A stretch of 62,286 nt of DNA from Oscillospiraceae bacterium (GCA_031261635.1 JAISJH010000083.1:1-62286); one strand, 5' to 3'; numbered from the stretch's first letter, positions 43,579 through 52,768 are shown. The notes: generated by a model from the letters alone, not told the origin. Made by a program: numbers and translations.

Positions 43579-43964
43579 CAGCTTGCGAAGTAGTAACGCG
43601 TAGAACCCTCGCTGTCCTCTATAAGGAAGCTCAGGGTTTTACCGTCAAACATTAACTTTGTACCGTCCGCGTCGATATACGCGCCCTCGGTAGTGTACGC
43701 GACCGGTTTAGCTCCGTTGACCTTGACGGTGCTGTTATCGCTAAACTCGAATTTGTAGTCCGCAAGCTCCGTCTGGTCGACTGCTGTGACCTCGAAGCCG
43801 CCGCGAACGGCGCGTTGAAAACTCCAGACGGTGTTATAGAGCGACGTAGGGTCGAGGTCTTTAGGTTCGGGGCTTGCGTTAGGATTAGGCGGCGTACCCA
43901 TACAGGCACCTAACAGGAGCGTTATGAGCGAGGCCGCGAGCAGGAGTGATAAAGTCTTTTTCAC
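43578..43964 (-). CDS. Small lipoprotein of unknown function
   Basis: 128 residues. A signal peptide with lipobox LLGAC (Cys at about residue 21) is followed by a Pro/Asn-rich linker and a strand-rich domain (YNTVWSFQRAVRGGFEVTAV, then KFEFSDNSTVKVNG) like small secreted beta-barrel or lipocalin-type domains. GTG start overlaps the khpA stop (GTGA) and its own stop overlaps the fructokinase start. Function not recognised. The tight coupling to an RNA-binding protein gene and a sugar kinase gene is odd. Confidence 0.72.
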   Translation of the reverse strand: MKKTLSLLLAASLITLLLGACMGTPPNPNASPEPKDLDPTSLYNTVWSFQRAVRGGFEVTAVDQTELADYKFEFSDNSTVKVNGAKPVAYTTEGAYIDADGTKLMFDGKTLSFLIEDSEGSTRYYFAS

Positions 43965-44206
43965 GCTGCGGCACCCGCGTCGATTATGTCAACACTAACG
44001 CGTTTCCCTTCCTTAGCGGCGAGGGCGCGAACCAACACGCGCAGGTCTTTAGCCGTGCGCCCCGCTCTGCCTATCAGCCGCCCCATATCGCTCTGGGCTA
44101 CTCGTATCTCGAAAAACGTTTCCCCGTCGCGCTCCGCTTCGTCGATTCGCACAGCCTCCGGGTTTTCGACAATGTTGTTTACAAGGTATGCAAGCAAGTC
44201 TTTCAT
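43961..44206 (-). CDS. khpA: KH-domain RNA-binding protein KhpA
   Basis: 81 residues, the normal length. The KH core reads FFEIRVAQSDMGRLIGRAGR, with the GRxGR loop that grips RNA, and ends in KEGKRVSVDIIDAG. KhpA/KhpB are small RNA chaperones. It follows rpsP, as usual in Bacillota. ATG 44206 has AAGGGGA upstream; the longer open frame is repeat DNA. Confidence 0.92.
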   Translation of the reverse strand: MKDLLAYLVNNIVENPEAVRIDEAERDGETFFEIRVAQSDMGRLIGRAGRTAKDLRVLVRALAAKEGKRVSVDIIDAGAAA

Positions 44207-44442
44207 AATGTGTCCCCTTTCTGCTCCGGTGAATTGGCTACGGTAGGCCTGTTCAAAAATCGGGATTGGCAACTGTGTGCAACACACTCCTGTAGGGGGC
44301 GATGCGACGTCTAAGCCTGTAGGGGGCGATGCCCACATCGCCCCGGAGAATTGCACAAGTGTACGTATTACGCACAGTGGCAAAACCCGGCGGGACGATG
44401 TGGGCATCGTCCCCTACGGAGGGTTTTGAACAGGTCAGTTAT
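44207..44442. repeat. R2-type hairpins between rpsP and khpA
   Basis: Three copies of the GGGCGATG/CATCGCCC family: a half-site near 44294, a full hairpin at 44325-44345, and a GGGACGATG/CATCGTCCC hairpin at 44391-44412. They share TGTAGGGGGCGATG starts. No gene is present. The spacer splits an otherwise continuous ribosomal operon. Confidence 0.75.
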
Positions 44443-44685
44443 TCACTGAAGTATATCAGCTTTCTTGAGGAGGGTGCGGAGTATGTCCGTAGGCTGCGCC
44501 CCGGTGCCGAGCCAGTATTTGGCGCGTTCGGCGTCGATTTTGATTTCCGAGGGGTTTGTAAGGGGATTATACGTCCCGATTTCCTCTATGAAACGCCCGT
44601 CGCGCGGCGCGCGTGAGTCCGCAACTACCACTCTGTAAAAAGGTGCCTTTTTCGCGCCCATTCGGCGCAGACGAATTTTGACCAT
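44443..44685 (-). CDS. rpsP: 30S ribosomal protein S16
   Basis: 80 residues, typical for S16. Starts [40 protein letters not shown], with the conserved RxAPRDG and GTYNP segments. Part of the 30S subunit body. ATG 44685 has GGAGGAAC upstream. It is followed by khpA, as usual, but rimM, trmD and rplS do not follow. Confidence 0.97.
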   Translation of the reverse strand: MVKIRLRRMGAKKAPFYRVVVADSRAPRDGRFIEEIGTYNPLTNPSEIKIDAERAKYWLGTGAQPTDILRTLLKKADILQ

Positions 44686-44703
44686 TGCTGTTGTTCCTCC
44701 AAA

Positions 44704-45464
44704 TTGTTTTTTAGTTTGTGTGATATATCAACAAGAGGGCGAACCCTCACAGTTGCAAAAATTATAGTGGGCGGCAAATGTGCGCCTAGGCTCTGTAGGG
44801 GCGACCTGTGGTCGCCCGCGCCGCACTCGGCGCCCTACCCCCGTCATTGCACGCACCATTTTGTAGGGGCGAGGCTTGCCTCGCCCGGATTGCGCGTCCC
44901 ACGTCCTACGCGCTCCACGTCCCACGTCCCACCGCGTCCCGCGCCGCGCGCGTCTTTGCGAAGCCGCGGAAAGCCCGCGATACGTAACCAGTATAGCGGC
45001 GAAGCAATCCAGTGCCGGGAGCGTAACTTACGTATCTGTGGCTTTTACTACTGGATTGCTTCGCACCTAAACCGGGTTATATGTTAGGCTTACCGGTGCT
45101 TCGCAATGACGAACTTTTGACCCTACAACGTTAGAACCTAATCGCAACCAACGTCCAAACCCACGTCCCTATCCCCTCTGTGGAGGGGTGCCGCCGCAGC
45201 GGCGGGGTGGTTCCCCCGAAGGGCGCAACCAAACGTCCTACCCTCCAAAGCCCCCCTCTTTAGAGAGCGCACGTGCCGCCTCAGCGGCGGGGGGTGCTAC
45301 GGGGGTTAGACGAAGGTACTGGGCTCTTGCGACCTGCGGGTCGCGCTATGAGCATTAGGACGAGGGTTACTGGGCTTCCGCTCGTTGCGACGAGCGTCTT
45401 AGGGGCTCTGCCCCTAAGTACCCCGCCACCTTTGAAAAGGTGGACGAAACTTGCAAGGCGGGGG
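44704..45464. repeat. Large repeat block between ffh and rpsP
   Basis: GGGCGACC/GGTCGCCC hairpin (about 44796-44818), TGTAGGGGCGAGGCTTGCCT, R1 at 44952-45110, R5 with CCCCTCTGTGGAGGGG near 45173-45188, and TTAGAGAGCGCACG-type sequence. The tract from 45300 to 45464, with GCGACCTGCGGGTCGC and CTTTGAAAAGG palindromes, is not found elsewhere in the window. No gene is visible in about 760 bases. Confidence 0.82.
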
Positions 45465-46805
45465 CTAGCCGAACAGCTTCCCTAACATCTTATTCCCTTT
45501 ACCAAATTTCCCTCTCTTACCCCCGAACTGCTTCGCCATTTGCCTTGTCATATCAAACTGTTTCAATAGCCTATTGATATCAACAACCTCCAGACCGCTA
45601 CCCGCCGCAATTCTTTTTTTCCTGCTAGAATTTAACAGCTCCGGATTATCGCGCTCTTTCTTAGTCATCGACTGTATTATCGCTTCCATTCGCACCATTG
45701 CCTTTTCGTCTACAGTCGCCCCCGATAGTGCCTTTGCGTCAATCCCGGGCAACATTCCCGCTATATCTGTCAGCGAACCCATACTTTTCAGCGACTGCAT
45801 CTGCTCGTAAAAATCAGTCAGCGTAAACTTATTTTTCATCAGGCGGTCGGCCATTTCAGCCGTTTTCTTTTCGTCAAACGCCTGCTCCGCTTTTTCTATC
45901 AGCGACATCACATCGCCCATTCCAAGTATCCGCCCCGCCATACGCTCCGGGTGAAACGCCTCCACAGCGTCAAGTTTTTCGCCAACGCCTACGTACTTAA
46001 TAGGCTTACCTGTCACGGCTCTGACGCTCAAAGCCGCGCCGCCGCGTGCGTCGCCGTCAAGCTTTGTTAAGAGTATACCGTCTATCCCGAGCGCCTCGTC
46101 AAACGCGCTCGCGGCGTTAACAGCGTCCTGCCCGGTCATTGCGTCTACTACTAACAGCACCTCGTGAGGTTTAACTTCGGCTTTGACGGCTTTCAGCTCG
46201 TCCATCAACGCTTCGTCTATATGAAGCCGCCCCGCCGTATCAAGCATTACAACGTCATTGCCGTGTTTTAACGCGTGGTCAATCGCGGAGCTTGCTATCT
46301 TAACCGGGTTTTCAGTACCCATTTGGAACACGGGAACGCCGATTTGTTCCCCGACAGTTTCAAGCTGCTTTATAGCCGCGGGGCGGTAAATATCGCAGGC
46401 GACAAGCAGCGGACGCTTCCCCTGCTTTTTCAGCAAACCCGCGAGCTTCGCGCCGTTAGTCGTCTTACCGGCTCCCTGCAAACCAACGAGCATTATAACC
46501 GTAGGCGGCTTATCGGAGGTATTCAGCTTCGCGTTAGTGCCGCCCATTGCCGTGACAAGTTCCTCGTTGACGATTTTAACGACCATCTGCGCCGGGTTAA
46601 GACCGTCAAGCACATCGCGCCCAACGGCTCGCTCGCTCACTTTTGCCACGAAATCTTTTACAACCTTGAAGCTAACGTCAGCTTCAAGCAGTGCCAGGCG
46701 CACTTCGCGCATAGCTTCTTTTATATCGCTCTCCGACAAGCGTCCCTTGCCGCGAAGCTTCTTAAAAATACCGCCGAGCTTATCGGATAATGATTCAAAC
46801 GCCAA
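45465..46805 (-). CDS. ffh: Signal recognition particle protein Ffh
   Basis: 446 residues, family length. NG GTPase domain with G1 GLQGAGKTTNGAKLAGLL, G3 DTAGR and G4 TKLDGDARGG. The C-terminal M domain has FTLTDFYEQMQSLKSMGSLT, the SRIAAGSG-type RNA-binding loop (here KKRIAAGSGLEV) and a basic tail. It binds 4.5S RNA and signal sequences and docks with FtsY. In Bacillota ffh usually follows ylxM directly; here a 679-residue exported protein gene stands between them. Confidence 0.97.
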   Translation of the reverse strand: MAFESLSDKLGGIFKKLRGKGRLSESDIKEAMREVRLALLEADVSFKVVKDFVAKVSERAVGRDVLDGLNPAQMVVKIVNEELVTAMGGTNAKLNTSDKPPTVIMLVGLQGAGKTTNGAKLAGLLKKQGKRPLLVACDIYRPAAIKQLETVGEQIGVPVFQMGTENPVKIASSAIDHALKHGNDVVMLDTAGRLHIDEALMDELKAVKAEVKPHEVLLVVDAMTGQDAVNAASAFDEALGIDGILLTKLDGDARGGAALSVRAVTGKPIKYVGVGEKLDAVEAFHPERMAGRILGMGDVMSLIEKAEQAFDEKKTAEMADRLMKNKFTLTDFYEQMQSLKSMGSLTDIAGMLPGIDAKALSGATVDEKAMVRMEAIIQSMTKKERDNPELLNSSRKKRIAAGSGLEVVDINRLLKQFDMTRQMAKQFGGKRGKFGKGNKMLGKLFG

Positions 46806-46808
46806 TTG

Positions 46809-48848
46809 TCACGACCTCCCCACTTTCCAGTTATAATGAGCCTCGCCTATCTCCGGGTGTTCAAACTGATAGTCGGTTTTCAGCAAAAACGCTTTGGAAA
46901 TGCTGCCGTAAACGTCCGGGTCGGTATAACCGTCATTCCAGGTAACGTCAATGTTATACCAGGCTCCGTCAAGGTACACCTGGCTCCAGGCGTGGTTCAT
47001 TGCGTTGCTTGTAATAGTTCTGAACTGTATCCCGAACTTCGAGCAGAGCAGATTAAACGCCCGCGTATAGCCGTCGCAGACGGCCGACTTCCCGACCAGT
47101 ATATCATAAGCGTTAAAGCGCGATAAGGTATTGTCATAATCCGCGGTAACGCAGAGGAACTCGTTAATATTCGCGACAGTTTCCCAGTTATTAGCCCCGC
47201 GAGGGATTTGCGCCAAAGCCTCGTCAACCGCCTTATTGAAAACCTCAATCATAGCGGGGATTTTACTTAGCTGATACGCGTACTGCGGCGTAATCTCCAT
47301 AGCAAGCTTATCGCTCTGCTTATAGGACGTAGACGCGGCGGGATTATAAACATAGAAAAGTTCCGGGTGAGTATCAACAAGCTCCATAGCCCGAAGCGAG
47401 GCCTCGTTATAACCGAGCTTAAACGCGCTGACGTCAATAGTGGTTTTCAACTGCGCGAACTGTTCAAGCAAATACGCTTCAAAAGGCTGTTCGGGTGTCT
47501 GCTGAACGACAGGACTTGACGGAGCGGCGGGACTTGACGGAACAGCGGGATTAGCCGGCGTAGAATCCGGCGGCGTATCGGGAGGCTGTTCCGGCGGAGC
47601 GGAGGGGCTTGGACTGGCGGGAGCGGAAGGCTCTTTTATAACGGGAAGCGAAGTATCGCTATAACCCAAAACAATCCAGTCGCCGTAAGAAAAGCCCTCG
47701 GTTAACTGCAAAATTTCGTCGTCGCTAAGAAGCAGGTAGACGTTGCGCCCGTAGGAATCGTTCATAGCGCAGTCAACGTGGTACCAGTAGTTCCCGATAT
47801 ACACTTGGTTCCAGAACGTCCGCGCCGAGTCGCTCCACACAACGCGGCTCGTAATCCCGCGAGCGTCGCAAAGGAGCTTGAACGTAGCGGCATAGGCGGC
47901 GGGAGTACCGCGCTTGCTGATTAAAACGTCATAGGCGCTAAGATACGTAGGGTGAACCTTTTTATCGGGCGTGGTGTTTTTAACAATCCAGTCGTTAATA
48001 TTGGCAACGCTCTCACGAGCGGTTAACCCGACCGGGATTTTATCAAGCGCGACGGTTAAAGCGCGGTTGAACGCCGATACCTTAGACGGCAACTCGGAAA
48101 TTTTCACATCAGTGGTATACACAGGCGTTAAGGTTTCAACAAGCTGTGTGGACGAATGATAAGCTAATTTGAAAGTGTCGTTAACATAGAAAAGCTCGGG
48201 GTGGTCGTATAAAAATTCCCCGTAGATTTTAGTAATTTGCGCCTTGTCAAGCGCGAAGCTACCGACGTTTATAGCGGTGCTGAATTTTTTGAGTTCTGCA
48301 AGCAGATAGGCGCGGAGGGTGTTCTCGTCACTTGCCCCGCCCGGAACAGTTTCAAGCGGCGCGGTGAAAATGTAAATCCCGGTGCTGTCCCAGTCCCAGG
48401 TGAAATTCAAAACCGTATCGAGGTCGCGAAGCTTTACATAGGTCTGCTCATTTATGGTATACGCTTCGGGCGTAATAGGCGAGCCGTCAACGTAAAACGT
48501 AAGCGCGGACAGGTGCGCGTTAGCGGCTTGCAGATTAGTTATAAGCGTACTGTCGCCCGTTATGTCCCTGCCGAGGTAAATCTCGCCGCTTTTCAGGGCG
48601 GCGTTGTAACCGAGGTCGAAGCGGCTCCTCGTTCCGCTGAAAATAACCGCCAAATCGCGCAGACGGAAGTAATTAGTATCGTCAAACTTATACCCCGCAA
48701 TCGAGACAGGGGTATTATTAAGGTAGAAATTAGAACTTCGCGGAACGGCCGCCTTGTCCGCGGCGGCAAAAGCAGTCCCCGCGAACATAGTAACAGCCAG
48801 CGCGACCGAAGCTAATAACGTCAGCGCGCGTGATAAAATATTTTTCAT
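46809..48848 (-). CDS. Exported two-domain transglutaminase-like protein, one domain degenerate
   Basis: 679 residues with a Sec signal peptide (ends near AFAAA, residue 30). Residues 36-160 resemble a copper-amine-oxidase N-terminal-type surface domain (VSIAGYKFDDTNYFRLRDLA). Two transglutaminase-like domains follow, separated by a Pro/Ser linker (about 405-455). The second keeps Cys591 in AVCDGY, His619 in MNHAW and Asp634, a complete catalytic triad. In the first the Cys position is Pro316 and the His position Thr344, so it is probably inactive. The start ATG overlaps the ylxM stop (ATGA). Likely a cell-wall-associated protease or crosslinking enzyme; substrate unknown. Confidence 0.87.
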   Translation of the reverse strand: MKNILSRALTLLASVALAVTMFAGTAFAAADKAAVPRSSNFYLNNTPVSIAGYKFDDTNYFRLRDLAVIFSGTRSRFDLGYNAALKSGEIYLGRDITGDSTLITNLQAANAHLSALTFYVDGSPITPEAYTINEQTYVKLRDLDTVLNFTWDWDSTGIYIFTAPLETVPGGASDENTLRAYLLAELKKFSTAINVGSFALDKAQITKIYGEFLYDHPELFYVNDTFKLAYHSSTQLVETLTPVYTTDVKISELPSKVSAFNRALTVALDKIPVGLTARESVANINDWIVKNTTPDKKVHPTYLSAYDVLISKRGTPAAYAATFKLLCDARGITSRVVWSDSARTFWNQVYIGNYWYHVDCAMNDSYGRNVYLLLSDDEILQLTEGFSYGDWIVLGYSDTSLPVIKEPSAPASPSPSAPPEQPPDTPPDSTPANPAVPSSPAAPSSPVVQQTPEQPFEAYLLEQFAQLKTTIDVSAFKLGYNEASLRAMELVDTHPELFYVYNPAASTSYKQSDKLAMEITPQYAYQLSKIPAMIEVFNKAVDEALAQIPRGANNWETVANINEFLCVTADYDNTLSRFNAYDILVGKSAVCDGYTRAFNLLCSKFGIQFRTITSNAMNHAWSQVYLDGAWYNIDVTWNDGYTDPDVYGSISKAFLLKTDYQFEHPEIGEAHYNWKVGRS

Positions 48849-49207
48849 TGCTTCATTACCTGTAACCTGTCATAGAGCTTATTGCAAAAATCGAGCAGGT
48901 CCTCACTGCGGAAACGCTTCTGATTGAGGGCGTTGATGCCCTCGACAAGACGCTCCATTTCCGTTATGTCCGCCGCCTGCGTGACGTACTTCCTGAACAT
49001 ACCGGTGGATTCCTCCATTTCCTCGAGGATTTTTTCCGACCGCACAAGAATATCACGCACTCCCTGGCGCGTAATCCCCTCGTTCTCGGCGATTTCCGAT
49101 AGCGAGAGGTTATCTTCATAGTACAAGGCGAAATAATGCCGCTGCTTATCAGTGAGCAAGCCTGAATAGAAATCATAGAGCATATTCATACGCTCAACTT
49201 TGTCCAC
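48845..49207 (-). CDS. ylxM: YlxM-family helix-turn-helix regulator of the SRP operon
   Basis: 120 residues. Reads like YlxM/sigma-70 region 4: LTDKQRHYFALYYEDNLSLS, EIAENEGITRQGVRDILVRS, with an acidic C-terminal helix. YlxM accompanies ffh in Bacillota and is thought to modulate SRP. The start is GTG with AGGAGG upstream. It is separated from ffh by the transglutaminase gene, which overlaps it by 4 bases. Confidence 0.9.
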   Translation of the reverse strand: MDKVERMNMLYDFYSGLLTDKQRHYFALYYEDNLSLSEIAENEGITRQGVRDILVRSEKILEEMEESTGMFRKYVTQAADITEMERLVEGINALNQKRFRSEDLLDFCNKLYDRLQVMKQ

Positions 49208-49253
49208 GTGAGTAATCCTCCTACGCTGTAAAGTAAATTCTTATCACAGTGTC

Positions 49254-49282
49254 AGTATAGCATATCCCTTTACAATTGTCAA
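49254..49282 (-). promoter_or_regulatory. Sigma-A promoter of the ylxM-ffh group
   Basis: Minus strand TTGACA (49282-49277), 17 bases, TATACT (49259-49254). It lies 47 bases before the ylxM GTG and probably drives ylxM, the transglutaminase gene and ffh. Confidence 0.82.
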
Positions 49283-49295
49283 GTGCTATTTTGTC

Positions 49296-50005
49296 AAATA
49301 ACAGTTAGCAAATGTGACAAATAACAGTTATCAAATATCAAATATCAGAGACGGGGGCTTGGACGAGGGTTGCGGGACGCACAATAAACATAGGGGCGGG
49401 TTTCAAACCCGCCCTCCCCCGTCCCGGCGCCGTGCGCGTGGTGCGCCATACGGCGCACCGTCATTGCGAGCCGCGCGAAGCAATCCAAGCCCAGTACCAT
49501 CGTCCTGCCCTCGTCTTACGTCCACGCGCCGTGCGCGTGGTGCGCCGTCCCGGCGCACCGTCTTTGCGAAGCACCGGTAAGCTTGCGATACGTACAATGT
49601 TACAGGTGCGAAGCAATCCAGTGCCGGGAGAACAACAAACGTATGTTACGCTCCCGGCACTGGATTGCCGCGCGCCTATACGTCCTACGTATCGCAAGTG
49701 CGGCGGCGCTCGCAAAGACGGCGCACTGCGCCGGGACGGGGGCGGGCGCTTCGCTAATATGGAGTTTGGACGAGGGTTACGCAATCCGGGCGAGGCGAGG
49801 TGCGTTGCCCCTGCATACCGTTGCGGTTCATTTATTATTGCAAAATGCGAAGGGCGGGTTTCAAACCCGCCCCTACGTTTATTTGTGCGACCCGTTCCCC
49901 ACGTCACGTCTCACGCAACCTGTCCCCCGCAGGGCGCAACCCTCGTCCAAACCATCGTCTCTGATATTTGATATTTGATATTTGATAACTGTTATTTGAC
50001 AATAA
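49296..50005. repeat. Largest fully nested repeat block
   Basis: R3 (about 49310-49352), GGACGAGGGTTGCGGGACGC, an R2 hairpin at 49394-49414, GC palindromes, an R1 fragment (49460-49498), a complete R1 at 49560-49719, R2 near 49854-49874, CGCAACCCTCGTCC and inverted R3 (49957-49998). The left and right arms mirror each other in order and orientation. R3 ends 7 bases from the permease stop. Confidence 0.86.
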
Positions 50006-50650
50006 CTACCATTTCACCCATCGTTTTTGCAGATTCCTAAACGCTGTTGACAGGCCGAAGTTTATTACGAAGTACGTTGCGGCGAGTATACCGTATAGTA
50101 TGAACACGTGGTCAATGCGGTAGTAGCGACCCATTAGTATTGTTGCTTTCCCGGTTAGCTCCTGGATTGCCACTACCGACCAGAGGAAGCTTGTGTCTTT
50201 TACTACTGTTATGAACTGCGAAACTAATGTCGGGATAATCTTGAAAAACGCCTGAGGCAGGATTATATAGCGCAGTATCTGCCAGGCGTTAAAACCCTGC
50301 GATTTTGAGGCTTCTATCTGCCCCTTGCCGATTGAATTTAGACCCCCGCGAACTATTTCGCCTATCGCCGCCGACGTGAACAGCGTGAACGCCGTTATCC
50401 CGGCGGGGGTTGATTTCATTTTCAGCAATAGAAACACTATAAATATCCACAGCAAATTCGGGATATTGCGGACAATCTCAATATAAACCGCCGCGATTGC
50501 TTTCAGCGGCAAAATCTTTGAGTTTCGCATAACGCCCAGAACCGTCCCGAATATTGTGGACAGAATGAGCGAGACCGCCGAGATGTACAGCGTCATCTGA
50601 AGCCCCGCGAGCAGCGAGCGCATATTATTCGCGGTAAAAATATCAGCCAT
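50006..50650 (-). CDS. Amino-acid ABC transporter permease (HisM/GlnP family)
   Basis: About 214 residues. Membrane helices around residues 13-40, 55-75, 85-105 and 180-205; the EAA loop reads GLNSIGKGQIEASKSQGFNA. With its partner permease it forms the channel for a polar amino acid. I chose ATG 50650, 8 bases after GGAGG; the GTG at 50659 lies inside the ribosome site. It overlaps the upstream permease by 8 bases. Confidence 0.9.
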   Translation of the reverse strand: MADIFTANNMRSLLAGLQMTLYISAVSLILSTIFGTVLGVMRNSKILPLKAIAAVYIEIVRNIPNLLWIFIVFLLLKMKSTPAGITAFTLFTSAAIGEIVRGGLNSIGKGQIEASKSQGFNAWQILRYIILPQAFFKIIPTLVSQFITVVKDTSFLWSVVAIQELTGKATILMGRYYRIDHVFILYGILAATYFVINFGLSTAFRNLQKRWVKW

Positions 50651-51323
50651 TTGCGGCACCTCCGTGGGCTTTACTTTCGAGGTGCGTCGCGAGTTTGGCG
50701 AGCGGGAAGCAGATAATGAAATACAGCAGCCCCGCCATTACGAACGCCGGACCGTAGTATTGGTTCCAACCGCTCCAGGATTTTGCCGTAAACATTATAT
50801 CCGCGCCGGAGATTATCGCGACAACCGAGGTGTTCTTGATAAGGTTAACCGCCTGGTTAGTGAGCGGCGGGAGCATTACGCGTATAGCCTGCGGCAGGAC
50901 AATCAGAAGCATCACCTGCGTATAGCTGAACCCCTGCGATAAGCCGGCTTCGCGCTGTCCGCGGTGTACTGATTCTATCCCCGCGCGCACGACTTCCGTT
51001 ATGTACGCTCCGTGGTATAGACCGACGCCGATTATGCCGATTGTGGTCACAGAGAGCTTAACCCCCATTATCAGCGGCAAGCCGTTATAGAGGAAAAAAA
51101 CCTGTATCAGCAGCGGGGTATTCTGAAAAAATTCCACATAAACGCGGGAAATAACGCGCAGGGGCGCAAACTTAACCTGATACAGCAACCCGAATACAAC
51201 TCCGAGCGCCATAGCAAGCAGTAAAGCCGCGATAGAGATTAGGAAAGTATAACCGAGCCCGCGAAAAAACAGCGGCAGGTCGGCAAACAACGCTTCCCAC
51301 TTAAACCAAGCAAACGGACCCAT
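50643..51323 (-). CDS. Amino-acid ABC transporter permease (HisQ/GlnP family)
   Basis: 226 residues, second permease. The EAA loop GIESVHRGQREAGLSQGFSY and the hydrophobic segments around residues 20-50, 55-85 and 190-210 are typical. The two permeases belong to one importer with the binding protein and ATPase encoded upstream. ATG 51323; repeats separate it from the binding protein gene. Confidence 0.9.
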   Translation of the reverse strand: MGPFAWFKWEALFADLPLFFRGLGYTFLISIAALLLAMALGVVFGLLYQVKFAPLRVISRVYVEFFQNTPLLIQVFFLYNGLPLIMGVKLSVTTIGIIGVGLYHGAYITEVVRAGIESVHRGQREAGLSQGFSYTQVMLLIVLPQAIRVMLPPLTNQAVNLIKNTSVVAIISGADIMFTAKSWSGWNQYYGPAFVMAGLLYFIICFPLAKLATHLESKAHGGAANG

Positions 51324-51518
51324 TTTTCCTCTTTTCAGTTAACAGTTATCAAATATCAAATATCAGAGACGTTGGTTCAGTTGACAGTTAACAGATATCA
51401 AATATCAAATATCAGAGACGGGGGAATGGACGGGGAGTGGACGGGGAGTGCTTATCAATTCTCGTCCAAACCCCGCCGCGCGGATATTTGATATTTAATA
51501 TTTGATAACTGTTATTTA
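51324..51518. repeat. Short R3 inverted pair
   Basis: R3 at 51338-51370, a second R3 copy at 51376-51420, then a GC spacer with GGGGAGTGGACGGGGAGTG and inverted R3 at 51484-51515. No R1 or R2 is present; this is a reduced form of the nested block. Confidence 0.83.
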
Positions 51519-52304
51519 TTACTTATTCAGCCCCCATTTGGCGATGAGGTTATCCAACGTGCCGTCTGATTTGGAGTCTTTGATGAAGTCGTCGAGGTAT
51601 TTTGCGAGCTCTTTGTTTTCGAGCTTTGAGGCAATGCCGTATTCCTGCGGGGCGAAAGTTTCCTCGATTATTTCAGTATCGTCGTCGATATAGCCGAGGA
51701 GGATTGACTTATCCACCGAGAAAGCGTCGATACGCTCGCTCGTGAGCGCGGTTTTGAGTTCGGGATAGCTTCCGAACTCCTCGATTTTGAAGCTTATGCC
51801 GAGTTCGGCGGTCTTTTCCGTGAGCGCGGCCTTAGTCGTCGCGGACTGGGCTACGCCGACGCTTTTGCCGTTTAAGTCGGTGATGTTTTTCGCGCCGAGG
51901 CTCTTTTTGACGAGGAAGCCGATGGCGTCAACGAAGTACGGCGTTGTGAAGTTGTAGGACAGCTTGCGTTCCTCGTTAATCGTGTAGGTTGCGATAACGA
52001 TGTCAACCTCGCCGTTGTCAATAAGCGGGCCGCGCGTCTGCGCCGTGACTGCCTGGAACTCTACCTTGGTTTCGTCGCCAATGATACGTTTAGCGAGTTC
52101 GCGGGCAAGGTCTGCCTCGAAGCCTTCCTGTTCGTTAGTATCGGGGTTGAGGAAGCCGTAGAGCGGTACGTCAACTTTAACGCCGACGCGAAGCACACCG
52201 CGGTCTTTGATTGCCTGAATGTTATCGCCGGAGTTGGTCTTAGCGCACGCCGCCAACGACAGCGCAAGCACCGTCACAAGCAGCAGGGAAATGAGCCTTT
52301 TCAT
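51519..52304 (-). CDS. Amino-acid ABC transporter substrate-binding lipoprotein
   Basis: 261 residues. Signal peptide with lipobox LAAC (Cys20), then a type II periplasmic-binding fold: AIKDRGVLRVGVKVDVPLYG, GFEADLARELAKRIIGD and VDIVIATYTINEERKLSYNF. The EADLARELAKRI and TINEERKLSYNFTTPY runs suit glutamate/glutamine or other polar amino acids. ATG 52304 has AAGGAGA upstream. Confidence 0.9.
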   Translation of the reverse strand: MKRLISLLLVTVLALSLAACAKTNSGDNIQAIKDRGVLRVGVKVDVPLYGFLNPDTNEQEGFEADLARELAKRIIGDETKVEFQAVTAQTRGPLIDNGEVDIVIATYTINEERKLSYNFTTPYFVDAIGFLVKKSLGAKNITDLNGKSVGVAQSATTKAALTEKTAELGISFKIEEFGSYPELKTALTSERIDAFSVDKSILLGYIDDDTEIIEETFAPQEYGIASKLENKELAKYLDDFIKDSKSDGTLDNLIAKWGLNK

Positions 52305-52768
52305 AGTGGTCGTCTCCTTGTTATAATAATGTGTATATCAAACCCCGATAACGGGAGTTGACTCAATGAATAGATAGTAGTTAGTAGTTATCAAATATCA
52401 AATATCAAATAATTGCGCTCTAAGAAATTGTAATCAAAACGGGAAAAAGAGGCTGTAAACAATATGGGAAAAAGAGGCTGCAATCAAAGCGCGAAAAACT
52501 CAAAAGTCCGTCATTGCGAGCGCCGGGAAGCTGAACATATAACCAAGTCTAGGCGCGAAGCAATCCAGTGCCGCAGTCCGCAGATACGTATGTTACGCCC
52601 AAGGCACTGGATTGCCGCGCCGGTTTCAGTCCTACGTATCGCAACCCTCGTGTGCGACCCCTCCAAAGTCTCCCTCTTTAGAGGGGGGGCCTCCGCAGAG
52701 GCGGGAGGTGCCGCAACCCCGTCCAAACCATCGTCTCTGATATTTGATATTTGATAACTGTTAACTGA
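52305..52768. repeat. Repeat block (R1 truncated, R3)
   Basis: A short AT-rich leader holds the palindrome CCCGATAACGGG (about 52344-52355). R3 lies near 52387-52410, a shortened R1 at 52510-52642 that lacks its right CGCAATGAC end, then CTCTTTAGAGGGGGG and inverted R3 (52731-52765), ending one base before the TAG of the ATPase gene. Confidence 0.8.

Noticed and set aside
49314-49978. Several frames of 90-180 residues between ylxM and the permease
   Set aside because: All are translations of R1, R2 and R5 repeats, as seen by the same peptide runs at other repeat blocks.
52340-52360. CCCGATAACGGG upstream of the binding protein gene as a riboswitch or operator
   Set aside because: Only one short palindrome with no aptamer-like structure; too little to support a call.
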